Positions 1 to 10,122 of a stretch of DNA of 64,000 nucleotides are shown piece after piece. Each line of letters starts with the position of its first letter. Positions within the stretch are counted from its first letter, which is position 1. The stretch comes from Takakia lepidozioides. Taxonomy: Eukaryota; Streptophyta; Takakiopsida; Takakiales; Takakiaceae. Where the stretch lies: positions 32,364,001 through 32,428,000 of the forward strand of contig CM060733.1 in NCBI GenBank assembly GCA_030704615.1, written 5' to 3'. The translations under genes were made by a program, and so were the position numbers. The notes beneath the pieces are model-generated. The model did not search any database. It had not been told where the DNA came from and saw only the letters and a list, made by a program, of their open reading frames with translations.

Positions 1-279
1 AGTCATCCCTGTTGTAGGTCCAACCTGACCTCCCGATGCCAAGATACACAAAAATGCAGATGCGTGCCATCCCGACACCATCTCCTCGTCCGTCTCACCA
101 TGCCACCGAGCTCGAGTGTCATCCTGCTGGCTCATGCATGGATTGCAACTCAATCCATCCGCATCCCGATTGACCAAACCCGGTTGATGCACAACCTGAA
201 AGTCATACTCTTGGAGTGTGAGTGCCCACCGTGCAAGCTTCCCCGTAAGCTTGTTTGACTCCATCAACCACTTGAGTGG

Positions 280-549
280 CTAGTGATCCGTGACAAGGGT
301 GAAAAGATTGCCGTATAGATAGCACCTAAAGTGTGCCACGACCCACACTGCAGCTAAGCACTCTCCCTCATATGAGCTGTACTTAGCCTCTGTAGCGTTG
401 TTCGAGCGGCTAGCATAAGCCACTACGAACTCTCTTCCCTCATCATCCACCTGTGTGAGCACCGTTCCAAGCCCCAGCATGCTCCAATCCGTATGCAGCT
501 GAAAGGGACGCCCCCTGATAGGTCGTCTCAGGATAGGCGCCGAGGTCAA
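280..549 (-). pseudogene. Ty3/gypsy RNase H segment
   Basis: The stretch contains PFQLHTDWSMLGLGTVLTQ (RNase H strand with the first catalytic Asp), VAYASRSNNATEAKYSSYEGE (the Glu helix) and ECLAAVWVVAHFRCYLYGN followed by LVTDH (third acidic residue), in the order seen in the RT-associated RNase H of Ty3/gypsy elements. It removes the RNA strand during reverse transcription. It is separated from the RT piece by about 130 bases without a clean frame. Confidence 0.8.
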
Positions 550-680
550 CCTCGCCTTGAGCTCTTGAAAAGCTCGATCCTACTCATCTTCCCACTGCCA
601 CTCCTGGTCCACCATGGTCAGCTTGATTAGAGCCTTTGCAATGGTACTAAATCCCTTGACAAACCGTCTATAATAGTTTG

Positions 681-875
681 TTAACCCCATGAAAGCTCGA
701 ACTCGCTCACATCCGTGGGGCGGGGAATTTGTGCAATGGCCTCTACCTTAGTCTGCTGTACCCCCAATCCTCCAGGATATATCATGTGACCCAGATACTC
801 AATCTGGTTGTGGAAAAACTTGCACTTCCCCGGATGCAACTTCAATCTGTGCGCTCTCAAGCGCTCCAATACCAC
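681..875 (-). pseudogene. Ty3/gypsy reverse transcriptase, C-terminal part
   Basis: The segment reads RLKLHPGKCKFFHNQIEYLGH, a close match to the Ty3/gypsy RT stretch (L-x-P-x-K-C-x-F ... YLGH) that follows the YxDD box, and continues with VEAIAQIPRPTDVSE, matching the usual K-x-x-A-I-x-x-[WF]-P-x-P family motif. The catalytic YxDD region itself is missing between here and the protease, so an internal deletion is likely. The frame is lost near 681 and RNase H follows in another stretch. Confidence 0.7.
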
Positions 876-920
876 CTGAAGGTGTCTCTCATGCTCCTCA
901 TGTACATGCCGGCCCTCCCC

Positions 921-1304
921 TTACTGCCATGCAGGCCTATAGGAAGCTGACTCCTCCCAAAAATCCAGGGTGAAGCCCATGGGGTACAACACTACCCCAC
1001 CAACTTGGACATCGTATGAGAACGCGTCTGTCACAATGGCCTTGGCTCGCATCACTGAGCCATCTGTAGGGTGATCCGGCCGTAGTCTGATAGCCAACTC
1101 ACGCCGTGTCATGCCCCGAGCCTGCTCCGATCCTCCCAGAGACGTCTGTATCTGGAAAGGACAAGACTCCATATCCGCCTCCGTGAGGCCCAAGCCTGCA
1201 ATAGCAGCTCTGCCCAGCATCAGTGGCTGAGCTCCCGAGTCCAACAAGACCCGCAGTGGCCGGTACCTCTTGCCTGCCGGTCCACTCAAACAAAAAAATG
1301 CCAT
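921..1304 (-). pseudogene. Ty3/gypsy aspartic protease segment
   Basis: This 127-residue open stretch contains LLDSGAQPLMLG, the D-[ST]-G-A active-site loop of retropepsin-like proteases, followed by a beta-rich region (RAKAIVTDAFSYDVQVGGVV) typical of plant Ty3/gypsy proteases. The protease cleaves the gag-pol polyprotein. It lies between the gag knuckles and the RT segment, as expected. The reading frame stops before the RT begins. Confidence 0.65.
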
Positions 1305-2009
1305 CCTGGTTGTCTAACATGACAACTCCAGGTGTCACCATGGCGCGCTCAATGGCCTAGCTGACAGCTCCATCAACCTGGCAGCTGTAGCTTGCCATGG
1401 CACCGCCGTGGCAGTCTTGACCCTCAAATCCGAGGATCCCTCCGGCACTACACCTCCCACTATCTCCGCAAAAGATGAAGTAACCTCCTCATTCTCACAG
1501 AGTGTAGCTGCCAGCCTGAACACCTCAGCTGGTCTTACCCCCGGCGTCGCAATCATGGTAGCCAAGAACAATGGAGCCTGGCACACAGATGTGGCCACTC
1601 CTAGCAGCACACTAGCTGCCGTAGCCTTGGCGACACTAGGTAGTGGTGCTACCCGTGTAGCCCTCCCCAATGGCATAGTAACCTCCGCCTCGGTAACAGT
1701 CGGGCGAGAACTAGGTGCCATGGATGGCGTCGACACTGTCTCCGCCAATGTGAATGACTGAGGAAGCCTAGCCTGACGGCTTTGCCTCCCCACGCTGTGG
1801 ATCCAACTCCACCTCTGCACCTCATGGCTCAGGAACTCGTGCTGCTCCTCGAGTCACGGCTGCAGCAGACTCCACCTGCACTAGTGGTAGTGCTGCTCCA
1901 CACATGAATCCCATGCCTCCCATATCTCCTCCCTCAGGAGCAGGAGGTGGACCATCCGGCCTTAGAGCCGGTACCACCTGAGCTGTAGCCATGGCAGCGA
2001 GCCTCTGCT

Positions 2010-3368
2010 CTAACTGCTAAAGCCGGTTGGCCATGCCTTGGTCAACACCTTGACCTCCACGTCCTTGGCCATGTTGAGCTTGCCCTTGGCCTGCACCTCG
2101 TGGCTGCCACCTCGTCCTCTCTGGGCTGCTCCACCTCGCCCCCGGCCACCATTGTTCCCTTGGAACTGGCCTGGGCGCAACTCAGGATGCAAACCATAAC
2201 ACTGGGCCTCTCCATGCCCGTGCTTGCCACAATGCCCACACTACAACTGTGCAGGTTGTGCATGTGCCGGCCCTTTGCCTCCCTCTGGGCAATCCTTCTT
2301 GACATGGGGTCCTCCACATGTCCAGCACACCACATCCGCCTGTTGATGGCCAGCAAATGAAGGGAGAGACCCCTACATCTGAGGTCCTCTCTGCCCTTCC
2401 TCGAGCTTCACCTGAGCCCCCTTGTTGCCTTGAGCACGTTGAGGTAGTGGTTGGCTAGGAGCACCACTACCCCGTGGCGTCTCCTTAGCAAATCCCACCA
2501 TAACCACTCGTTCCTCCACCATGTTGAGCTCTATCCGCTCTGCCAGCAAAAACACATTTTGCTAAGGTGGGTTGGGGCCGCTTGTATGAGAGTTGCATCC
2601 CGCACCCTTCTCCTCAGCTCCTTGTCCAATATCCCATACCAAAATTGGACTGCCTGAGCTTCCGTAACCTCTTGGGTTACATTTATCAAGTGCCTCATGC
2701 GAGTGAAAGCCTCCCTCAAGCTCTCGGTCGGCTTCCGTTGGAACTCTTGCAAGCTCCGCAACTTCTCTGTCCTCACCCCTTGGTAGTTCCCTCTCAACTC
2801 TTCGAAGAACTCCACAACAGGGTTGAAGGCAGACACAGGTACTAGTGCTGGTGTGGTAGTGGCTTGGGTGGACGTCGTAGCTACTGTACCACCAGTCCCC
2901 TAGTCCCTCTGCTACTTGCTGAAGCTGCCGTGCAGCGGCAGGTGCAGCCACTGCCCTCGTGGCTCTAGTGCCCTAGTGATGGAGACATAGTCGGGTGACC
3001 AGTACATCCTCCACTCCTCGATCTCAAACCTCATGCCCCCGCCTGAACTCATGGTAATCATCCATAGGCGGCCCCTCAAGGTGCTGAATAACCCCTTCCA
3101 TGCCATGAAAGGCGTAAATAGTTGTGGATTGCGCATTTGCTGCAATCACACCAACTATCAAATTCTTGGATAAAATCATCCAACTCGATGGTGCCCACCG
3201 CCCAGAGTACCTTCGTGGCCCCTTGGTAGCTCCATACATCTCCTCCATTGTGTCCCACAACAATGGCAAGGAAACAACTTTTACCGCCGGTATGAGTCCT
3301 CCTGATTCACAATCCGAATCAGAACCTTCCATAGAAGACACAGGAGTTGAGGGTGGCCTAAACCGCAC
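2010..3368 (-). pseudogene. gag: Ty3/gypsy gag remnant with two zinc knuckles
   Basis: Gag packages element RNA into cytoplasmic particles. On the reverse strand the segment 2836-2531 reads as a retrotransposon gag capsid core (an FFEELRGNYQGV-like stretch, then SLQEF and ESLREAFTRMRHLI). Upstream, 3368-3024 holds the N-terminal part. Downstream, about 2340-2190, two CX2CX4HX4C knuckles can be read (CWTCGGPHVKKDC and CGHCGKHGHGEAQC), separated by a stop codon, followed by a Gly/Arg-rich stretch (GGRGRGG) that ends near 2010. The capsid and knuckle parts are in different frames, so the gene is broken. Family assignment is good; exact borders are approximate. Confidence 0.7.
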
Positions 3369-3639
3369 ACCTCGTCTCGTTACCCACTAGTATCGCTAGT
3401 GCTCGAACCGCACTGTCCCCAGCAACTAGTGGCACCTCCGTGTTGACACTCAAAACCGTTCATGAACATGTCCCTAACCCCCTCTCCCCAAGGTAACCGG
3501 GTAGAGAACCTGTTGCGGCTTATGGTTTGGAATACTAAGTTCCTAACATAGCCTACACATGTACTTGCATGACCATGTGAATATCATGAAGATACTCCTC
3601 AAACCGCCCTCCACGAGCTTCAAAATTCGGCCTTCAAGA

Positions 3640-4170
3640 CCACATGTCAGTCCTTAGGCAGTCCACCAGTGCCTCCACGAGTCAGCACGGGCCGTCCACA
3701 TGTCAACACGGGCCACCACAGACCAGCACAGGCCCACACAGATCACTGGTCACAGCCGTCACAGCCCCACACAGGCCACAGCCCTACACAGGTAACAGGT
3801 CACAGCCCCACAGGCCACAGGGCACAGCCTATCACAGCCCCTCACAGCCCAAAGGCCTCAGGCCACGGCCTGTCGCAGCCCCAAAGGCCACGGGCACAGC
3901 CTCTCACAGCCTCTCACAGCCACAAGCCGTCACAGCCCCAAAGGCCAGGGGCGCAGCCCGTCACAGCCCCGAAGGCCACTGGCGCAGCCCGTGACAGCCC
4001 CTCACAAGCCTCGTCCGTCACAGCCCCAAAAGGCCACCGGCACAGCCCGTCACAGGCCCTCACAGCCCGTCACAACCCCGAAGGCCACCGGCGCAGCCCA
4101 ACACAGCCCCCAAGGCCACAGGGACAGCCCCTCACAGCCCCATCCATGGCCGCTCTGGCAGTTTAGCCAT
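3640..4170. repeat. CACAGCCC-type low-complexity tract
   Basis: About 500 bases made of imperfect tandem variants of a short C-rich motif (CACAGCCC, TCACAGCCCC, AAGGCCAC). Long open frames rich in Pro, Ser, Gln and His cross it, but they only mirror the repeat. It lies in the presumed LTR. Confidence 0.75.
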
Positions 4171-4612
4171 TTCTCCAAGGGGTTTAGCCACGCCAAGCTA
4201 GGGTTTGTGTCTCTTGGACTCTAGGCTTCTTTCCACCGAGCTATGGCGGCTGTGAGGAAATCAGCAAGGTATTCTTGCTCTTTCGGCTCCCACACACCAC
4301 CATAGTAGCCCTAAGCCATGAGGTGGTTGCCACAAACCAAGCCTTCTTTCTCACTTAGCCTCCCCAAACACGCCACTAAACTCAATGGCAAACAACCAAG
4401 CCCTGCTGGTTCCCAGCCCTTGTGAGCACTCATTCAAGCACTCTCCTTGGCCATATCATCTGTCTTAGAGCCTATTCCAGCCCCCGACACCTGCTGCTTC
4501 AAGAGTTGCGCTCCCTTCAAGCTTGAAGTTGAAACCCCAACTCACATAGGCCCTACAAGTGCTTTTCTTTCACTCCAAGTGGAAACCAGCCCTAGACCTT
4601 CCGTTCTAGCTC

Positions 4613-5000
4613 TCTAAAGCTTGAAAACAAGAGCCTCAATGGGCTGAAGGCATGCTCCACACATGCCCCACCCTCACCATAAGAGAATCAGCTCCTTTGC
4701 TTCATTTCTTGCACCCACAAACCTGAAAATACAAGCTTCAGCAGGCTGAAAGCATGCTCCACATGCCCTACAAGGAAACCAGCCCCTTCCTTCCTTTCTT
4801 GCACTCCCACACCTGAAAGTGCAAGCCTTCACCAGGCTGATAGTATGCTCCACACATGCATTGCCCTCACATAAGGGAAGTCAGCCCTTCCATCTTCCTT
4901 GCTTGCCCTCCAAGCTTGAAGATGGAAGCTTCAATGAGCTGAATACATGCACCACACATGCAACCTCTTCACACAAGAGATATCAGCCCCCTATCTTGGC
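4613..5000. repeat. Four imperfect tandem repeats of about 95-100 bp
   Basis: Units share the core 'GGCTGAA-GCATGCTCCACA', a CATAAGGGAAATCAGC-like stretch and a TTTCTTGCACTC-like stretch. Core starts lie near 4643, 4745, 4837 and 4937. The repeat lies inside the presumed Ty3/gypsy LTR and may have contributed to its length. Confidence 0.55.
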
Positions 5001-5975
5001 TCCTTGGCTCCTTGATGCTCTCTAAGACAAGACTAAGCACTCCACAGCCCTTGCCAAGCTCCTGAAACCCTAAGGCTTACATTTCCAGCCACAAGACACT
5101 TCTCTTGTGGTGCAAGAACTTTTCTTCCAAGCTCTGAAACCCTAGGTGCACATTCCATGGCCTTGCCGCACCTCTTAGCTCCTGTTCCAGCCCCGCTCTT
5201 GCCATGGCAAGAGCCCTCATACCGCTGGAGTTTCAGATTGAAACCCCCAACTCAACATAGCCACAAATGCATTGGCTTGCATACAAGAGAAATCAGCCAT
5301 CTCTCTTCACTCATACCTCCTTATGAGCTTGAAGTTGGAGCTCCCGATAACTGTGACTTACTCTAACACCCTCGCAGCTCCACATTGCTGCAGCTCCTTA
5401 ACTTGGCCTACAGTTGAAGAAGACGACCACCAGTTCACCCACTCGAGACCAGCATCTCCCCCGCTTCACACTAGAAGCCCAAACTTGGTTGCCATAGCGT
5501 TGAGCTATGCAACGCCGCTCTTCAACATAGGCTACCCGCCTCTCTATCCATTGCAAACTTGCAACCTGTTCGCCTTTGCACTCTATCCACTTTGGATAGG
5601 CTCATGCACGGATCCCTGCACTCTAGGCTGAACCACTTCTCATGAAAACACAAGTGCTACAAAACAACTCGAACCTGGCACTCACAGACTCGAGCTGATC
5701 TTTCTCGAGTGATAACGAAGAAGAATACAAGCACAAGCTCATGCGAGCTCACAAAGCTGAAGCATAAACTCATGCATATATAACCTCATCACTCAAATAC
5801 AAGTCAAGCCAAGTGCACCCACGCCATGGGGAATCCACACTACGACGCCATAGCTAGGCGCGGTGAGGCTCAACTCGAGAAAGATGAGCCTCCCGTGCTT
5901 GCCGTGAAGATAACCACTCCAGGGCCTAAATCTGCCTTGACCCCTGGATTGACACTTGGGCCAATCCAAATGTCA

Positions 5976-6319
5976 ATATGTAAAAGTTAGCTATTTCCTA
6001 GCTAGTTTCACACTAGTGGTAAAATAACTTGACACGCGTTTTTCTTCTAGTGCCCCTTAGAAGGAACTTGAAGGAAATCTTCATATGTGTATATATATAT
6101 TTAGATTGTTTTTGTGATACATAGATGTAGCGTAGGTGTGTTGGTTAGACTGTAGTGTCTTAGAAATGTTGTAATGTGGAGGTCTTAGGTTCAAGTATGC
6201 ACTGCATGATATATGTAGAACAATGAACATATCGTCATTAGACAGATTCGGAGTCAATGGTCAACAAGTTTTTGAAATTCAAAATTTTCTGCCTAAATTC
6301 AAATGTACCCCCTTAAATT
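5976..6319. other. Spacer, AT-rich, no gene seen
   Basis: No coding stretch, RNA gene or repeat boundary could be recognised. The base composition changes sharply to GC-rich at about 6320. Confidence 0.5.
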
Positions 6320-6560
6320 GCAACGTCCGGGCGTCGCACTTTGCGACCCCCGGACGGTGCTAAATCTGCATTACAGAGTAGGGTTTTTTTTTTTTTTTTT
6401 TTGGGCGACTCCCGGGCGTCACAAATCGCGGTTTCGCCTTTTTGCGACCCCCATTGGTCGCAAATTTGCGACGTTTTTTTGGTGACGCCCGGACGTCGCA
6501 AATTTGGTTCTTCCCCTCTGCCTAAAAAGGGCTGTTTTTACGACGCCGCGACGTGGCCGC
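6320..6560. repeat. GC-rich inverted-repeat block (MITE-like)
   Basis: The motif CGTCCGGGCGTCGCA (about 6323) recurs inverted as GACGCCCGGACGTCGCAAAT (about 6484), with further TTTGCGAC / GTCGCAAA half sites between. A 19-base T run lies at 6384-6402. This looks like a short palindromic element or the ends of one, but no target duplication was identified. Confidence 0.45.
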
Positions 6561-6568
6561 AGCGTCGA

Positions 6569-6570
<2 letters not shown>

Positions 6571-6614
<44 letters not shown>
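6571..6614. repeat. 44-base poly-C run
   Basis: An uninterrupted run of 44 C followed by 7 T. Such long G/C homopolymers are rare in plant DNA and hard to assemble, so length is unreliable. It sits exactly at the left edge of the recognisable LINE. Confidence 0.85.
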
Positions 6615-6621
6615 TTTTTTT

Positions 6622-7162
6622 CCCTATAGTGAATAAGACGGTGGCTGATTCAAGAGGCGGCACTGCAATCTTAATCTCTCCGAATCTAGTCAATCAAATT
6701 TCTAGCATGGATATCTGGATGACTGGACGAACCCAATTTGGCATTCTCTCCGTTCCTAGTTCTGGATACAAAATAGGACTTATCAATGTTTATGCTCCGA
6801 ACGCCATTAATGACAGATTAGCTTTCTGGAGATTGCTGCACTCCAACATTATGAGTCACATAGAGATTGACCAATGGATTTTGGTAGGTGATTTCAATAT
6901 GACTGACATGGCTCTGGACAGGTTGGAACTTGGCACTTCCAGCCTCACCCCTGAAGAGCTAAATGTTTGGGAATCTCTCTGCCTCTCTGTAGGTTTTATT
7001 GACATCTCCACCCCAGGAGATAACGAGCTTAGATTCTCTTGGTCAAATTGTAGAGCTCCACCGGATCTAGTCATGGCTAGATTAGACCGGATATACTGCA
7101 CCAGTGGCATCTTGTCTTGGGCCCAGCCAGCCCCCTTAGGTCCGGTTCTCCCAGATTTTTGA
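6622..7162 (+). pseudogene. LINE apurinic-type endonuclease domain
   Basis: The frame reads GLINVYAPN ... WILVGDFNM ... LDRIYCT, the N-Y-[AS]-P, GDFN and DR motifs of the exonuclease-endonuclease-phosphatase domain that nicks target DNA for LINE priming. The N-terminal part of the domain is missing because the copy begins at 6622 next to the poly-C run. A frame break follows near 7160 and the linker to RT is also shifted. Confidence 0.75.
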
Positions 7163-7792
7163 CCATGCAGAGATTAAAGCTCTTTTCACTGTCCCCGGGT
7201 TCAGGCTCAGAGGTAGAGGTTACTTCAAGCTGAATCCTTCATTGTTCAAATCTAAGTCAGCGGATAAAGAACTGGCCCAGGTATGGTCCACATCTGGGAA
7301 TAAGTTCCAATCCGCCACCCTTAGATTTCTCACTAAACTTGAAGCAACGCGTCTTAGATCTCTGGAGCTCTCTAAAGCCTTGCTGTGGCCAGCTCTCAAA
7401 AAGAAAAGATCCTGCTCAAATGCCTTCATCTCTGCTAGCAGCTCCTGGAGAACAAAGATGAAGGCCCCTGCACCTTAATGAATTATAATACAGCCAAGTC
7501 AAACCTATGGAGCTTTAGGTAGTAGAAAGAAAATGCTATCAGGATTAAGGCTCGAATGAATTAGTCACTGAAAGGGGAAAAAATGACCAAATACTTCTTT
7601 GCTAAAGCTAAACAAAGGCAGATGGCCTTGACCATTGCCTCTCTCTCCTCCCCTGATGGGACTACTTCATCAGCCCCAAAGATGATGGCCTCCATAGCGG
7701 AAAAGCACTTTGCATCTATGTTCTAAAAAAGGCTCAGCTCTGCTGAAACAAGACTGGCCTCAGAAGAGATACTCCAACACATCGCCTCCCTC

Positions 7793-9660
7793 TTGTTACA
7801 AAAAGACAAAGAAGATCTATTCAGTGAAGACCTATCTGAGGCTCTACACTCCCTCCAATCTAGGAAAATGCCAGGCCTAGATGGCATGCCCGTTGAACTG
7901 TTCAAGGCCCTGTGGCAGACTATAGGAGGTGACTTTGTTGAGCTGACTAAAGACATACATCTGAAAGAAATTATGCCCTCACAACTCTCCATAGGTCTAA
8001 TCACTCTGATCTTCAAAAAAAAGGACAGAAGCTTGATATCTAATTACCGCCCCATCACTCTTTTGAACACGGCCTACAAAGTTATTGCCAAGGCCCTGGC
8101 ATTCCGGCTGCAGCCCATCCTCTCCAGAGTTATTAGGCCGGAACAATCTGGCTTCTTGAAAGGAAGAATGATTCTTGATAACATCCTTCTAGTCAATGAA
8201 GTCATGCATAAAGCTAAGTGCTCAGAGCAGCCCCTGGCTTTGTTAATGCTTGATTTAAAAAAAGCTTTTGACAATATTGACTGGGGATTTCTGAATCAAG
8301 TCCTCATCAAAATAGGGATGCCATAGGCCTTTAATAGATGGGTGAATCTCCTGCTCAATTCGGCATCCAGTAAAGTTACTGTGAATGGTGCCATCTCCAA
8401 ATCCTTCGCTCTCTACAGATCTGTAAGACAATGATGCCCTCCTATCCCCATACCTGTTTCTCATAGCGGCTGATGCTCTGAGCCACTACTTTGCAACAAG
8501 GCAGGAATCTATTGCAGGCCTAAAAATAGATGATGAAGCCTCAATCAAGGTCTCCATGTATGCAAATGACACTACATTGTTCCTCAACAATGAAGACCCA
8601 GCCAACATAATGCGCGCCAAAGAAGCCCTGCAATTTTTTTGCAAAGCCTCGGGTCTTAAAATAAATTGGAACAAGTCGGTTGGTCTGCTCACGGAGCTGC
8701 CTGCTACCTCCCGCTTTCAGCACGGACCTGGATGGGGACAGGACATAGGACTCAAGTGGCTCCAGCTGGGTGAGGCACATACGCTGTTGGGTTTTCAAAT
8801 TGGAATAGGGCTAACTGATGATCAACATTATGAACCCATCTTACAAAGGCTTTCTGGTCCCCAGGCTCCACGCTCATTGCAAAAATCAAGACCATGAATG
8901 AGGAATTTTCTGTGGGGTGCCTCCCCTCAACACCCCTCCAAGAAATCCCTAGTCTCATGGGCTCAACTCTGTAGGCCTCGCAAAGAGGGGGGGGCTGGGC
9001 CTGCTGGATCCAGCTCTGCAAATTATGACATTACTTGCAAAATGGATTTCACAAATGAAGGCAACCCTTGGTGTAACTTGGTTCAAGAACACCAGGTTCG
9101 ATCCTTCCCAGCAAATTCCACAACATGGGCACCATCTCTCAAGTGGATGATGCATGGTCATGGGAAGTAAAAAAAGATAGGCTCTGCAGCTTGGATCTCT
9201 ATATGGGAAGCCTGGAGGATAATGCGACCTCATCTCACCCAGAGACGAGCCAAATGCTTTGAGGAGGCTGTCAGGCAGCCCCTGTTTTGCAATCTCAACC
9301 TGGATTATGGCCCTTTGGCCCTTCTTCACAAACGATGGGCTACCTGGGAGGCAAAATGACTCTCTCATATTACCAATGTATGGGAAAATGGTCAGTTTAT
9401 CCAATCCGGCCTCTTGTCCTCTCTAATTTCGGTAAGGTCCATTGCTTGTGCTTGGGATCAAATTATAAGAGGGGTAGAATACGTTCAACCCTTGCTAGTA
9501 GGGGGTCCATGCACAGCCAATGAACTGCGAGTATGGTTTGGATGCTTTCAAGGGAACCGCCGGCTTGCCCTCTTGGCCACCTCCACCTCAAATAACCATT
9601 GGGAAGGGCTTCTCTTCCAGGTTGGGGATGGTGGACATTTGTCTCTTCTAGGCACATGAG
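7793..9660 (+). pseudogene. LINE reverse transcriptase, catalytic motif altered
   Basis: Seen in order: MPGLDGMPVELFK, LITLIFKKKD, SNYRPITLLN (the typical LINE RT NYRPI box), QSGFLKGRMILDN, MLDLKKAFDNIDW (motif A), then after a stop and shift MYANDTTLF where YADD is expected at 8556. The first catalytic Asp of the box is therefore Asn, which should abolish polymerase activity. The family normally copies its own RNA at the nicked chromosome. Later frames to 9660 are heavily shifted. Confidence 0.8.
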
Positions 9661-9692
9661 AAATGCATCATGATCTAGCTTGCCGGATACGG

Positions 9693-9703
9693 GTATTTGA
9701 AAC
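9693..9703. repeat. 11-bp target-site duplication, left copy
   Basis: GTATTTGAAAC at 9693-9703 is repeated exactly at 21438-21448. The neighbouring bases on both sides differ, so the duplication is exactly 11 bp, within the 8-11 bp range made by Mutator-like transposases. Confidence 0.9.
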
Positions 9704-9709
9704 AGCGTA

Positions 9710-9815
9710 GCTACGGCATGAGCCCAGCCCCGTGAGCCTGGGAGCTGAGCTCACGTTCAAGCTTTGAAACGTGAGCTGAGCTCACGCTTCAGGGAAGCGT
9801 GAGCGGCATGAATCT
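9710..9815. repeat. Left subterminal TGAGC/GCTCA hairpin cluster
   Basis: Contains CATGAGCCCAGC, CGTGAGCCTGGGAG, and the palindrome CGTGAGC-TGA-GCTCACG near 9769-9785 next to a larger inverted pair around TTCAAGCTTTGAA. Similar motifs in both orientations occur at the right end. Subterminal repeats of this kind are common transposase-binding sites. Confidence 0.6.
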
Positions 9816-10122
9816 GCTAGAGAAGCAGGTCCTATAGGCGAGGATTGCAGGAAGAGGGCCTATTACCGTGGACAAAACAAAGGAGGCCACCATGCACCAT
9901 GTCTGCAATGCGTGCCAAAAAAGAGGAATATGTAAATATGGCAGATTTGAGCTCAGAATGATTGACACAGTTTATTTCAATTCACAGAGAGACGCTTACA
10001 ATGAATCGCAAGTTCATTTGCCCTGGTTCCGTGAACGAAATGTATATGTTTGTCATAAAATGAAAAGTCTTCACACGGCAACCTGGAAACCAGCATGGGA
10101 AGCGGGCATGGCTCGTATGTGT

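Larger units (their letters stand above)
1..5975 (-). mobile_element. Ty3/gypsy LTR retrotransposon, 5' part, decayed
   Basis: Read on the reverse strand, the order from high to low coordinate is probable 5' LTR, gag with two CCHC knuckles, aspartic protease, reverse transcriptase and RNase H. Protease before RT with RNase H directly behind it, and no integrase in between, is the Ty3/gypsy order. Integrase and the other LTR would lie left of base 1, outside the window. The frames are interrupted by stops and shifts, so this copy cannot encode a full polyprotein. Right end 5975 is inferred from an LTR candidate and is not proven by a target duplication. Confidence 0.8.
3441..5975 (-). repeat. 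Candidate 5' LTR of the Ty3/gypsy element
   Basis: Just outside the gag start the plus strand begins TGTTGACACTC at 3441, and a matching terminus ends ...CCAAATGTCA at 5975, so the interval starts TG and ends CA. On the reverse strand a TATA-like TTATATATGC lies near 5775-5785, about 190 bases inside the 5' edge, where a U3 promoter should be. No long ORF of interest lies inside. No primer-binding site was recognised and the partner LTR is outside the window, so both borders are inference. Confidence 0.35.

Noticed and set aside
3644-4166. Pro/His/Gln-rich long frames
   Set aside because: They are simple translations of the CACAGCCC tract in two frames at once.
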